Of a stretch of DNA of 32,132 bases, positions 14,259-23,200 are shown piece by piece. Positions within the stretch are counted from its first letter, which is position 1, and the number at the start of each line of letters is the position of its first letter. The position numbers were made by a program, and so were the translations under genes. Under the pieces are notes generated by a model. It was not told where the DNA came from and did not search any database. It was given only the letters and a program-made list of their open reading frames with translations. This stretch comes from Armatimonadota bacterium (GTDB taxonomy: Bacteria > Armatimonadota > Zipacnadia > UBA1398 > JAKPQA01), in assembly GCA_029547025.1 (NCBI GenBank), contig JAKPQA010000146.1, positions 1 through 32,132 on the forward strand, in the 5' to 3' direction.

Positions 14259-16322
14259 CTACTGTCGGAAGCACGTCAGCGTCGCAACGAACTCGTCGCT
14301 GTCGCGCCCGACCATGAAGGCGCCCCCGTCAGATGAGAGAGCCGGGCTCGACCGCTCCAGGTGGCCGTCGCCCCACAGATCGTTGCTGTTCCACTGGACC
14401 GTGCCGGCCGACGTCAGGCAGTAGAGCCGGTCGTTGTTGCACCCCACATAGACCTTGCCGTCACTGCCCAGGGCGGCGCTGCTGTAGATGGGGCTCGGAA
14501 GTGAGTCGGTCCACCGAGGCGTCCCGTTGGCCTCCAGCACGTAGAACGTGCCATCGCTCGAGCCGACGTACACGGCCCCGTCGGCCCCCACGGCCGGGCA
14601 GGCCTCGACCACGCCACCCGTCTCGTAGGACCACACGAACGCCCCGTCGGGCCCCAGAGCGTAGACGCGGCGATCGTCACTGCCGAAATGGACGGTGCCG
14701 TCGTCGGCGATGGATGGGCCGCCCCGGATCCGGCTCTGCGCCTCGAAGCTCCACGCCAGGGCGCCATTGGGGAGGACGGCATAGAGGTGACCGTCCTCGC
14801 AGCCCACGTGGATGACCCCGTTGAGCCCGATGGCCGGGTCGCTACGGATCTCCGTTCCCGCGTCGTAGCTCCAGAGCACCGCCCCAGCCGGGCTGATCGC
14901 GTACAGCCGGCCGCCGGCGGCGGTGTAGACGGTACCATCCTGAGCCACGACCGGGCTGCTGCGTACGGCGCCACTCAGCTCGACACTCCACTTCGCGCCG
15001 CCCGAAGGGTCGAGTGCATACAGGTGGCGATCCCAGCTCGGCACGTAGATGGTCCCGTCCTGCGCCACCGCCGGGCAGCCCTCGAAGACGCGATCGACGG
15101 TCGGCGCCGTAGACGGGAACTGACCGATGAACGCCCCGGTGTCCCCGGCGAACGCGTGGGCGTACTCGTGCCCGCCGACATAGACATCACCATCGACAGC
15201 GAGTGCCATCCGGTAGGCGTAGGTGCTCTTCGCCGCGCTGGCCGGGGCCGGCCGCAGCTCCGACGTCCAGTCGACGTGGGCCGTCTGGGGTCCGACGTGG
15301 GGGGACCGCCCCGTGTGCCGTGGATCGTGCATGAACATGGGCCAAGCACTGGCGGCAAGCCCCGAGCCATCCTCGCTGTGATGGGTGCCTACGAAGTCCT
15401 GACCGACCTGGCTCGGTCCGACGGCAGCCGTGCGGCTCACGGGCACGAACGTCGTGCACTGCGTGGCGCTCAGCCTGCTCGGTGTGACCGTGTACGTGCC
15501 CGGGGCCAGATCGCCGGCGACGAAGAACCCGTGGGCATCCGTCGTGACCGTCGCGAGATGGCCGCTGCCGTCTTCGACGGTGAGCCGGACCCCGGCGATC
15601 GGTGCATCGGCGCCATCGAGGATGGTGCCCGAGACGCTGAACGTGTTGCTGGTGCTGGGCACACCAGTGAAGTCAATCGCCGAGATGCTCCCCGATACGT
15701 CGATCGAGCGCGACGCCGGCTCGAACACGTGCCCGGCTAGGCTCAGCGTGACCGTATAGGTCCCCGCGGGCAGGTTGATGATCTCGTAGGTGCCGTCGCC
15801 GGCGGTGAGGGCGTGGCCGCGCTTCAGGGCCCCAACCACGTGGACCATTACACCCGACAGGGCCGACCCAGTCCGGCCAACGATGGTCCCGGAGATCGAG
15901 AAGGTGCCTGGGACGGCGGCGGAGCCAGTGAAGTCGAGGCCCGTCTGGCTCGGGCCGACGGTGATCTGCCGCGAGTCGGGCTCGAACGATGTGGCGGCGC
16001 GAGTCGGCGTGATGGTGTACACGCCTGCCGGGAGGCCGGCGACCGCGAATGCGCCAGTGGCATCGGTGACTGCGGTCCCCGCTACACCTGCGGCGCCCGA
16101 GACCGTCAGTGTCACGCCGGCAAGCGCCTGGCTGGCGCCATCCAGGATCGTGCCGGCCAGACTGAAGACGTCGCCGCCGTTGTTGCCCCCATTGTTCCCG
16201 CCATTGCCGCCCGGCCCGCCGCCGCATCCTCCGAACGCGGCCGCTGCCGCCATCGCCGCCAGAACCCGGGAGAGAAGCCACTTCGGGTGCCGCTCCGAGC
16301 GAACGGGGCCACGCGGTGCCAC
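14259..16322 (-). CDS. Lipoprotein with three Ig-like repeats and a PQQ-type propeller
   Basis: Predicted surface lipoprotein of 687 residues. The signal ends AAAAAFGGC with the lipidated Cys at 33, followed by a Gly/Asn linker (34-50). Three tandem carboxypeptidase-regulatory-like/Cna-B-like repeats lie at about 52-133, 141-220 and 228-312; each starts FSxxGTI and ends in an F-[TV]-G strand, two of them preceded by GPSQxGxD. A beta-propeller follows from about 325, opening with AWPMFMHDPRHTGRSP, a common start of PQQ-like propellers, and continuing in about 40-residue blades such as GTVYTAAGGRLYAISPAG. No enzyme active site is visible, so a binding or structural role is likelier than dehydrogenase activity. 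GTG 16322 is preferred because GAGG lies 8 nt upstream; GTG 16331 abuts that site. Confidence 0.88.
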   Translation of the reverse strand: MAPRGPVRSERHPKWLLSRVLAAMAAAAAFGGCGGGPGGNGGNNGGNNGGDVFSLAGTILDGASQALAGVTLTVSGAAGVAGTAVTDATGAFAVAGLPAGVYTITPTRAATSFEPDSRQITVGPSQTGLDFTGSAAVPGTFSISGTIVGRTGSALSGVMVHVVGALKRGHALTAGDGTYEIINLPAGTYTVTLSLAGHVFEPASRSIDVSGSISAIDFTGVPSTSNTFSVSGTILDGADAPIAGVRLTVEDGSGHLATVTTDAHGFFVAGDLAPGTYTVTPSRLSATQCTTFVPVSRTAAVGPSQVGQDFVGTHHSEDGSGLAASAWPMFMHDPRHTGRSPHVGPQTAHVDWTSELRPAPASAAKSTYAYRMALAVDGDVYVGGHEYAHAFAGDTGAFIGQFPSTAPTVDRVFEGCPAVAQDGTIYVPSWDRHLYALDPSGGAKWSVELSGAVRSSPVVAQDGTVYTAAGGRLYAISPAGAVLWSYDAGTEIRSDPAIGLNGVIHVGCEDGHLYAVLPNGALAWSFEAQSRIRGGPSIADDGTVHFGSDDRRVYALGPDGAFVWSYETGGVVEACPAVGADGAVYVGSSDGTFYVLEANGTPRWTDSLPSPIYSSAALGSDGKVYVGCNNDRLYCLTSAGTVQWNSNDLWGDGHLERSSPALSSDGGAFMVGRDSDEFVATLTCFRQ

Positions 16323-16423
16323 AGAGACCACCTCACGGTAGGATCGGCCAACTCGCGGCCAGCACGTGGACTGGCGGCCTCATTCCCGGCCACCGCATGG
16401 CCCTCCTGCTCCGGCAGAAGCAG

Positions 16424-16453
16424 GGGGCCGCGGACGAAATGCCCCGCGGCCCC
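16424..16453 (-). terminator. Strong hairpin after the thioredoxin-fold gene
   Basis: A perfect 10-bp stem (16424-16433 with 16444-16453) with a 10-nt loop lies 34 nt after the minus-strand stop at 16488. It is terminator-like, without a U-tract. It separates the thioredoxin-fold gene from the propeller lipoprotein gene. Confidence 0.55.
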
Positions 16454-16487
16454 AGAGCCACTGCGCAAACCCGGTGACGGCGCCGAG

Positions 16488-17720
16488 TTAGAGCTGCGCC
16501 ATCGTCTCGTCGTCGAAGAAGCTCGTCCACAACTCGAGCACGTCGGGGTCCAGCCCCTCGAGCGCCAGGAGTTCGTCACGGGTCGCCTTGGCCTCGTCGG
16601 TCCGTGTGGCTGCCGCCAGTGCCAGCGTCTTCGCCGCCAGCAGAAGCCCCTTGGCCTGGCCAGTGACCTCCCCCTCGAGCGCCGCGTTCGCGGTCTCCAG
16701 GGCCGTGGCCGGCTTGCCGGCCGCCACCTGCGCGGCCACCAGGTCGGCGGCCGATGCGGGCCCGCCTCTCTCAAGGTACGGCATCGCCAGGTCGGTCAGC
16801 GAGAACTGGCACAGCAAGTGACCGATCCTCGCCGCCTCTTCGGCCGTACACCCCGCCGGATCAGGGAGGGCCTGCAGCGTCGTCACCGCCGCGAGAAACG
16901 CCTTCTGCCCCTCCATCTCGCCGGGAACGATGCACAGGCCCGTCTGGTCCTGCATGCTGAAGGATACGATCTGCCCCCCGGTGATGACGTCCAGCCAGAG
17001 CATGGCAACGCCCCGCAGAGCGCGCTTCAGGGTGGCCGAGTCGCTGGGGTCGAACTCCGTCACCCTCAGGCCCGGCGCGATGCGCCTCCCGAGGAGCGCG
17101 GTGGCCTTCTCCATGTCGTTGCTGCCGATGGCACCGAGCGCCTGGCTCAGGTCCACGGACCGGAGCTGCTCGTCGGTGAGCCCTTGGCGGGCCTCCAGGG
17201 CCTCAAAGATCCGGCCGGCCTGCCCCCCGTTGCCCCACTGGAGCCACAGCTGCGCCGTAGCCAGCGCATCGTCGAGCGTCATCGCGCCCACATCGGCGTC
17301 CAGCTTGCCGCGCAAGCTCTTGGCCTCGTCCAGCATGGCGACATAGGCCTCGACGGGCATGTAGCCGGACCGGGCACACAGAAGCCTCCCGTCGGGCAGC
17401 AGAAACGCGGTGGTGGGGAGGCCCTCCTGTCCCGTCTTCTCGAGATACCCCTCATTGGCGTCGCTATCGACCTTGAGCAGAACGAAGTCCTTGGCGGCCT
17501 CGGCGAACTCAGGCTTGGTAAAGACGTCCTGGTCGAGTTTCTTGCACCAGCCACACCAGTTGGCCCAGATGTCGACCAACACGAGTTTGTCCTCGGCCTT
17601 GGCTCTGGCGAGAGCCGCTGCCTCGTCCTCTCGAATCCATTCTGGCTCCTGCGCCGTGACCACGGATGCCGAGATGGAGAGCAATACTACGCAGGCTGTC
17701 CCGAGCAGACATGTACGCAA
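16488..17720 (-). CDS. Exported thioredoxin-fold protein with helical C-terminal domain
   Basis: Predicted periplasmic thiol-disulfide protein of 410 residues. Signal peptide 1-23 (MRTCLLGTACVVLLSISASV, ending TAQ), thioredoxin domain about 24-140 with the active site WCGWCKK (C56, C59) and the cis-proline loop GLPTT (100-104). The CGWC motif after VDIWAN resembles Thioredoxin_7/DsbD-gamma-like reductases. The remaining 270 residues are alanine- and leucine-rich helices, probably TPR-like, which may bind a client. The start is TTG 17720: ggagg lies 7 nt upstream and the signal peptide begins exactly there. The longer frame to 17882 has no signal or binding site and runs through the promoter region. 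It probably maintains reduced cysteines or haem-ligating thiols in exported proteins; the client is unknown. Confidence 0.88.
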   Translation of the reverse strand: MRTCLLGTACVVLLSISASVVTAQEPEWIREDEAAALARAKAEDKLVLVDIWANWCGWCKKLDQDVFTKPEFAEAAKDFVLLKVDSDANEGYLEKTGQEGLPTTAFLLPDGRLLCARSGYMPVEAYVAMLDEAKSLRGKLDADVGAMTLDDALATAQLWLQWGNGGQAGRIFEALEARQGLTDEQLRSVDLSQALGAIGSNDMEKATALLGRRIAPGLRVTEFDPSDSATLKRALRGVAMLWLDVITGGQIVSFSMQDQTGLCIVPGEMEGQKAFLAAVTTLQALPDPAGCTAEEAARIGHLLCQFSLTDLAMPYLERGGPASAADLVAAQVAAGKPATALETANAALEGEVTGQAKGLLLAAKTLALAAATRTDEAKATRDELLALEGLDPDVLELWTSFFDDETMAQL

Positions 17721-17777
17721 GTGATCCCCTCCCAGGGGGTAGGTGGACTCAAAGCGGTGCGGGGTCCAGATGGTTCC

Positions 17778-17783
17778 AGTATA
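17778..17783 (-). promoter_or_regulatory. Possible -10 box for the thioredoxin-fold gene
   Basis: On the minus strand TATACT stands 58 bp before the TTG start, in the 161-bp gap after the ceramidase-like gene. No good -35 hexamer is present at 16-18 nt (TCCGTT at best), so the call is weak. Confidence 0.35.
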
Positions 17784-17881
17784 GCCGACGGCGGGCAGCA
17801 ACGGAGCGAAAGCCGAACTGGAGTTCCCACAGATCTGGTCCCTGGGGCGGGCCGGGGAGTGAAGCTCGATGGTGCCCGCCA

Positions 17882-19186
17882 CTACAGGAACATGGAGTCG
17901 AGCATCGATAGGGCGGCATCCACCATGAGCTCCCCCGCCACGGGAGACAGGCGGCTCGACGTCGCCGTTCGCTGCTCGTACCCTTTGCCCGCGAAGGCTT
18001 CCCGCGTCGGAACGTAGCCCACGACGCCGTTTGAGAGCTCCACCACGAAGGTCCGTTGCGCGGGCGAGTTGAGCTTGATGTCGAGCCCAAACTCGACGAA
18101 CACCTCGCCCGGCAGCATGACCACGCCCACATCGCCGATCCGCAATGCCTGGACGATCCCTGGGAATGTGGGCGAGGAACGCACCTCCTCGCGCAGCTCG
18201 AACGCCATGCCCGCGTAGGTGCTATCGACGATGTTCTGAAGCTCCGGTTTCTGCTGGACCTCGCGCGCCCAGTCGAGCAACGAGTCGGGGATGCGCCGCA
18301 TCGGGAGTTGCAGCTCGACGAGGCGCGAATCGAGCTTGAGCTCACCGGTGTAGGCCATCCCGGCCTCGATCTCCAGCACGTCATCGGCCAGGCGCTCACC
18401 CATGTAGTGGGCCCACTCATGGCCCCAGTCCTCGAGGTCGGGGTCGTAGACATCGATCTGGCACAGGTTGCCGCAGCATCCGTTGGCGAAGAGCCCCACA
18501 TGGCCCGCCCCCTGCCGCGCCTTCATGGCCGCCGCGAACTGGCCCGGGTAGTCGGCCGAGACCTGGCTCCCCCCGACCACGTTCACGTGGCACGCGAAGT
18601 TCAGCAGGCACCCCATGGGCTGACCGTCTGGCGTCCGCGCCGAGATGACGCCCACCTCGGGATCGACCTTGCCCTCCTGGTAGAGGATGTCCGTGCTGCC
18701 CTTGGGAGGGTGCATGACGACCTCTTTGGTGCTGCGCATCATGAAGCGGCGGTTATGTGAGAGCTTGCCCTCGAATCCCCATCCCACGCCGAGTTCGGCC
18801 GGCCGACGATTCGCCCACGCGGCCGTGGCCGCGGCCGGCAGGTCGCGGGCGAGCTGAGCCACGTACTCCTCGCTCGGCGGGCGCAGGAAGATGCGGGATG
18901 TAGCCGGCCCCGTGTGGGTGTGTGTCGCACTCATGGCGATGCCATCGGGCGCCACCCCCGTTGCCGTCGCGATGGCCTCCCGCGCCGCATGCACCGTTGC
19001 GCCCTTGAGCGAGAGCAGGTCGCACGTCAGGATGATGAGCGGATGCTCGCCGTTGTCGATGGCCATGGCCCGGCAGAAGAGCGGGTCGTGGATGCCCTCG
19101 ACCCGACGGTCCTCGAAGAAGCCAGCCATGCGGGTGCCAAGCGGGGGGGTGATATCGACCTCGGCGAAGCCAATCCTCAGCGGCAT
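17882..19186 (-). CDS. Neutral/alkaline ceramidase-like hydrolase
   Basis: Predicted zinc-dependent amidase-fold protein of 434 residues related to the neutral/alkaline non-lysosomal ceramidase family. The N-terminal GFAEVDITPPLGTRMAGF (6-23) is the family opening. MSATHTHTGP (85-94) supplies the H89/H91 metal-binding pair, and LNFACHVNVVGG carries a further conserved His. FANGCCGNLCQID corresponds to the conserved NGxxGD-like loop. There is no signal peptide, whereas true ceramidases are exported and longer, so this belongs to the short cytoplasmic-looking relatives common in Planctomycetota and Armatimonadota, whose substrates are not known. ATG 19186 has GGAGG 7 nt upstream; the 13-codon extension is unsupported. 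Confidence 0.87.
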   Translation of the reverse strand: MPLRIGFAEVDITPPLGTRMAGFFEDRRVEGIHDPLFCRAMAIDNGEHPLIILTCDLLSLKGATVHAAREAIATATGVAPDGIAMSATHTHTGPATSRIFLRPPSEEYVAQLARDLPAAATAAWANRRPAELGVGWGFEGKLSHNRRFMMRSTKEVVMHPPKGSTDILYQEGKVDPEVGVISARTPDGQPMGCLLNFACHVNVVGGSQVSADYPGQFAAAMKARQGAGHVGLFANGCCGNLCQIDVYDPDLEDWGHEWAHYMGERLADDVLEIEAGMAYTGELKLDSRLVELQLPMRRIPDSLLDWAREVQQKPELQNIVDSTYAGMAFELREEVRSSPTFPGIVQALRIGDVGVVMLPGEVFVEFGLDIKLNSPAQRTFVVELSNGVVGYVPTREAFAGKGYEQRTATSSRLSPVAGELMVDAALSMLDSMFL

Positions 19187-19290
19187 GGGGCACCTCCGCG
19201 AGTCATCGCGACGGCCCCCGCGCAACCGAGACCGTCACCACCCGCGGGTTCGACCCCCATCGGCCGACGGCCTCCACCCCATCCGCTTCT

Positions 19291-19755
19291 CTACCGCCAG
19301 GCTGTCTCCTCGGCGCCTGCCTGGCGGAGCAGCATACTGACCTCACCGAGGTGGTACAGGAGATGCCTGAGGTTGTAGCAGCCAGTGTCCAGCATCGTGC
19401 GGCCCGTCCAGTGGAACGGCGTGGGGCCGAGCCAGGCATCGTCCGAGACCGTGGCCATCCACTCCCGCGCTCGGCCAGCCACGCGTCCCAGGTACTGCAG
19501 AGCCCACTGCTGGTCCGGGATCGCGTCCGCGGGCCCTGCCCAGTCGATGTGGCGGACCTCCGAAGCGAAGCCCTCAACTTCGGACCGGCTGTAGAAGTCC
19601 GCGGCGTCCAGAGCGTGGAGGGCCCAGCGGGCCGGAACGAGGCCCGGGCTGTGGCCCGAGCGCCACTCATCGGCCCCAAAGCCCCCGATCAGCTCCCGGG
19701 CCATATCCCACGCGCGGCCATACTGCTCCATCAGCACATCCGAGATCGTGCCCAA
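19291..19755 (-). CDS. DinB/YfiT-family four-helix protein
   Basis: Predicted DinB-superfamily metalloprotein, 154 residues, the usual family length. The expected three-histidine metal site is present: H47 in LHALDAADFY, and H131 and H135 in YNLRHLLYHLGEVSMLL in the last helix. Relatives include thiol-S-transferases that use bacillithiol or mycothiol, and many of unknown activity. The start is TTG 19755, with gagagg 7 nt upstream; a later ATG (codon 9) would cut into helix 1. It is the first gene of the minus-strand block and sits 104 bp before the ceramidase-like gene. The leader lies in the 470-bp structured intergenic region. Reaction unknown. Confidence 0.85.
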   Translation of the reverse strand: MGTISDVLMEQYGRAWDMARELIGGFGADEWRSGHSPGLVPARWALHALDAADFYSRSEVEGFASEVRHIDWAGPADAIPDQQWALQYLGRVAGRAREWMATVSDDAWLGPTPFHWTGRTMLDTGCYNLRHLLYHLGEVSMLLRQAGAEETAWR

Positions 19756-20225
19756 AGGCGCACCTCTCTCCGCGGGTCGCGAGCCCGCTCAGTCGGTCCG
19801 TTTGAGTACGGGCTCCATCAGCACCCGCTGCCGTACGGTGCAGACGTCGCCGTGGCGGAGCCCCTCCCAAAGCAGCCGCGGGCCGCCTGCAGACCGGGCT
19901 TATCGCATGGGGGTCTCCGAATGGAAAAGAGCCGAGCGCGGCACTCTGCCCTCATCCGGACAACACCGACCGGCGGTCGGGGCGCAGCCCTGCGGAGCCC
20001 TGTCCTCCAGCTGGATAACAAGGGGCGCATCCCCTCCCCGCGAAAGAGGCAATCGCCTCGTGGAGGCGCCCAAGCGTGACCCATGTGCCCGGTGCGCGCC
20101 CCCCATGGTGCCCCTCCGCAACCAGGCCTCTGGCCCCCTGGCGAGGAATGCCACCACCGCCTCGCGAATCCCTCTCACCAGATAGGCATCCATCCCACTA
20201 CCCTCCCGTCCATGCGAGGCCGCCC
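19756..20225. other. Divergent intergenic region rich in stem-loops
   Basis: This 470-bp gap separates the divergent DinB-like and HzsA/FGE-like genes. I see no credible ORF or RNA gene. It contains a stem-loop at 19781-19815 (11 pairs with a 2-nt bulge), a 6-bp stem at 19966-19980, a 4-bp stem at 19983-19994, a perfect 6-bp stem with 3-nt loop at 20054-20068, and a 29-nt sequence at 20099-20127 shared with 94-122. It may be a 5' leader or structured RNA, but the GC-rich composition also makes chance hairpins likely. Confidence 0.4.
20099..20127 (+). repeat. 29-nt dispersed direct repeat, copy 2
   Basis: Second copy of the sequence at 94-122, 99 bp before the start of the HzsA/FGE-like gene. 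The only difference is C versus T at the eleventh base. Function unknown. Confidence 0.65.
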
Positions 20226-23200
20226 ATGTGCTTGCGATCCCTTGCCCTCGTGCTGCTTGCCACCGCTCCGGCGGCGCTCTCGGCGCCCGTCGACGGCCTT
20301 GGCTTCGTCGCCACCGATCCGGCCGGGCCCGGCGAGGCCGCCGCTCGAGCCCTGGCCACGGGCAGTTTCGGCGCCCGGGTGCTGGCCGCCACTGCCGACG
20401 GCGCCCTCAACATCCCCGCCGACGTCCGCGCCCTGTGGTGGCATTGCGAGCGATGGCCCCTGCCCGCCCCCATGGACTCCCCCGGGGCGAAGCAGGCGCT
20501 GCTGGACTGGATCAGCCGCGGCGGAGGGCTGTTCCTCTCCGGCACCGCGCTGGCGTACGTCGTGCCGCTGGGGCTCGAGTCCTCGTCCCCGCGCGTGGGT
20601 CCTACGGCGGGCGATGACACCGTGACCGCCGGCGTGTGGCCGAACCCACCCGACCACCCGGTCTTCGCGGGCTTCGAGCCGGGCCAGCCCGTCCTGCTGA
20701 CTGGCGGAGGCTACCCGGCCTTCGCCGACTTCTACCCGGGCGGCCCCGCCGGCGCCCACGTCCTGGGCCGAGCCTATGGCGGTACGACCGAGGCGCCGCT
20801 GGTCGAGTACAGCTGCGGCAAGGGCCGCGTCATCGCCCTGGGCTGGCGCTGCCCGCACTACTCCAAGACCGGTGACCAGTGGCGCGGCAACCTGGAGCGA
20901 CTCACGGGCAACATCCTGGCCTACCTGAGCCGGGGCGAGTGGTTCGGCACCGTCGAGGACGCCCACACGCGCTCGGTCCGCGCCACGCTGGGCCGGGTCG
21001 ACATCGACGCCATGCGCCGCGCCGTGGCCGATCTATCAGAGACATTCGGCGAGCGCTATCCCCGCGGCCGTGAGTACTCGGCCCTCATCCACCGCTACGC
21101 CGAGCTCTCCGCCAAGGCGCTGGCCGGCGACGAGGGCGCTCTCGCACAGGCCGGCGAGCTACTGCCGCGGCTCAACGCCATGATGCTCGACAACCCGCTG
21201 CTCGACTTCGCCGAGCTCCTGCTCGTGAAGCGTTCCGCCGGCAACCTGGGCCTGCCCGCCAACTGGGAGAGCAACTCGAGCCTGCCTCGCAGTGGCTTCG
21301 ACAACGAGATCGATGCCCTCTCTCCGCTCCGCCCCGATGGCGACCTGCGCACCGTCTACCGGCCCCAGCGTGATGTGTTCGTCGGCGATGTCGATCTGCA
21401 CTTCGATGCCGGCCGGATGCTGTTCTCATCGGTCGCCGACGATGGCCGCTGGCAGGTGTTTGAGTCGAACCTGGCGAGCACCCCGCCCCAACCTTTGCCG
21501 CTGATCCGCGAGCCAGACGTGGACAACTACGATGCCTGCTACCTGCCGAGCGACGACATCATCTTCACATCAACTGCACCCTTCGTCGGCGTCCCGTGCG
21601 TGACCGGCTCGGCCCATGTGTCGAATCTCTACCTCTACCGCCGGAAAACGGGTCAGATCCGCCAACTGGGGTTCGGCCAGGACCATGAGTGGTGCCCCAC
21701 CGTCATGCCCAACGGACGTGTCATGTACCTCCGCTGGGAGTACACCGACATCCCGCACTTTGTCTCGCGAATCCTGTTCCACATGAACCCCGATGGTACC
21801 GAGCAGATGGAGTACTACGGCAGCAACTCCTACTGGCCGAACTCAATGTTCTATGCTCGCCCCATTCCCGGCAGCACGACCCGGTTCGTCACCGTCGTGG
21901 TCGGCCACCACGACAACCCTCGCATGGGCGAGCTGGTGCTCTTCGATGCCAGCAAGGGCAAGACCGAGACCGACGGCGTCATCCAGCGCATCCCCGGGTG
22001 GGGCAAGCGCGTCGATCCCATCCTCCTCGACGGCCTGACCGCGGGGAGCTGGCCCAAGTTCCTCCACCCCTACCCACTCAGCGACAAGTACTTCCTGGTC
22101 TCGTGCAAGCCCACACCCGCATCGGACTGGGGCATCTACCTGGTCGATGTGTTCGACAACCTGACGCTGATCAAAGAGGTACCCGGCTACGCCCTGCTCG
22201 AGCCGATCCCGCTTCGCCCCACACCTCGCCCGCCGGTTGTGGCCGACCGCGTCGACGCGACGCGAAAGGACGCCCTGGTCTACCTGACCGATGTCTACGC
22301 CGGACCGGGGCTGAAGGGCGTGCCACGCGGGGCCATCAAGAAGCTGCGGTTGTTCACCTACCACTTCGCCTACCACAACATGGGCGGGCAGATCAACCGC
22401 GTGGGCATCGATGGCCCCTGGGATGTGAAGCGCATCATGGGCACGGTGCCCGTCGAAGCCGACGGCTCAGCCCTCTTCCGCGTGCCGGCGAACACGCCCA
22501 TCGCCGTTCAGCCGCTCGATGAGGACGGTCAGGCCCTGCAGCTCATGCGCTCGTGGATGACTGCCATGCCCGGCGAAGTGCTCTCGTGCGTCGGCTGCCA
22601 CGAGAAGCAGCACACGGCGCCGCCCACGACTGCCACGACCATGGCTTCGACTCGCGGGCCGGCTGAGATCACCCCATGGTACGGCCCGACCCGCGGATTC
22701 TCATTCGTGCGTGAGGTCCAGCCCGTGCTCGACCACTACTGCGTGAGCTGCCACAGCGGGGCGGCGGGCGCGCCCGAACCGGACTTCCGCCAGGCGCCTC
22801 TCGTCCATCCGCCCGGGCCCGACAACGGCTACCAGCAGGGCTCGCAGTTCCCACCGGCCTACTTGGCGCTCAAGCCGTTCGTCCGCAATGCCACCATCGA
22901 GAGTGACATGCACCTGCTGATGCCCGGCGAGTTCGCCGCCGACACCACTCGTCTGATCCAGATGCTCCGCCAGGGCCATTACGGGGTTGTGCTCGACCCG
23001 GAGTCGTGGGACCGGCTCATCACGTGGATCGACCTCAACACACCCGCTCACGGCACCTGGCACGAGATCGTGGGCCACGGCTTGGTCGACCCCATGCGCG
23101 ACCGCCGCCGAGCCATGCTGAGCAGGTACGCGGGCATCGACGAGGACCCCGAGGCCATCTGGATGCCCGAAGGCGGCGTGCGGCCCGGCGAGGCCGGCCC

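Noticed and set aside
12717-14336. 539-residue plus-strand open frame
   Set aside because: It is antisense to the pseudopilin and LacI genes and crosses their promoter and operator. No ribosome binding site or motif.
15813-18017. 734-residue plus-strand open frame
   Set aside because: It runs antisense through the propeller lipoprotein and thioredoxin genes, which have signal peptides, motifs and ribosome binding sites. Its own translation has no domain. GC-rich codons keep the opposite frame open.
17882-19186. Genuine secreted ceramidase
   Set aside because: No signal peptide and a shorter chain than characterised enzymes; only the fold family is supported.
19246-19256. tRNA T-loop-like sequence GGTTCGACC
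   Set aside because: No matching acceptor, D or anticodon arms on either strand, and the stem around the loop does not pair fully. At best a chance match or a tiny remnant.
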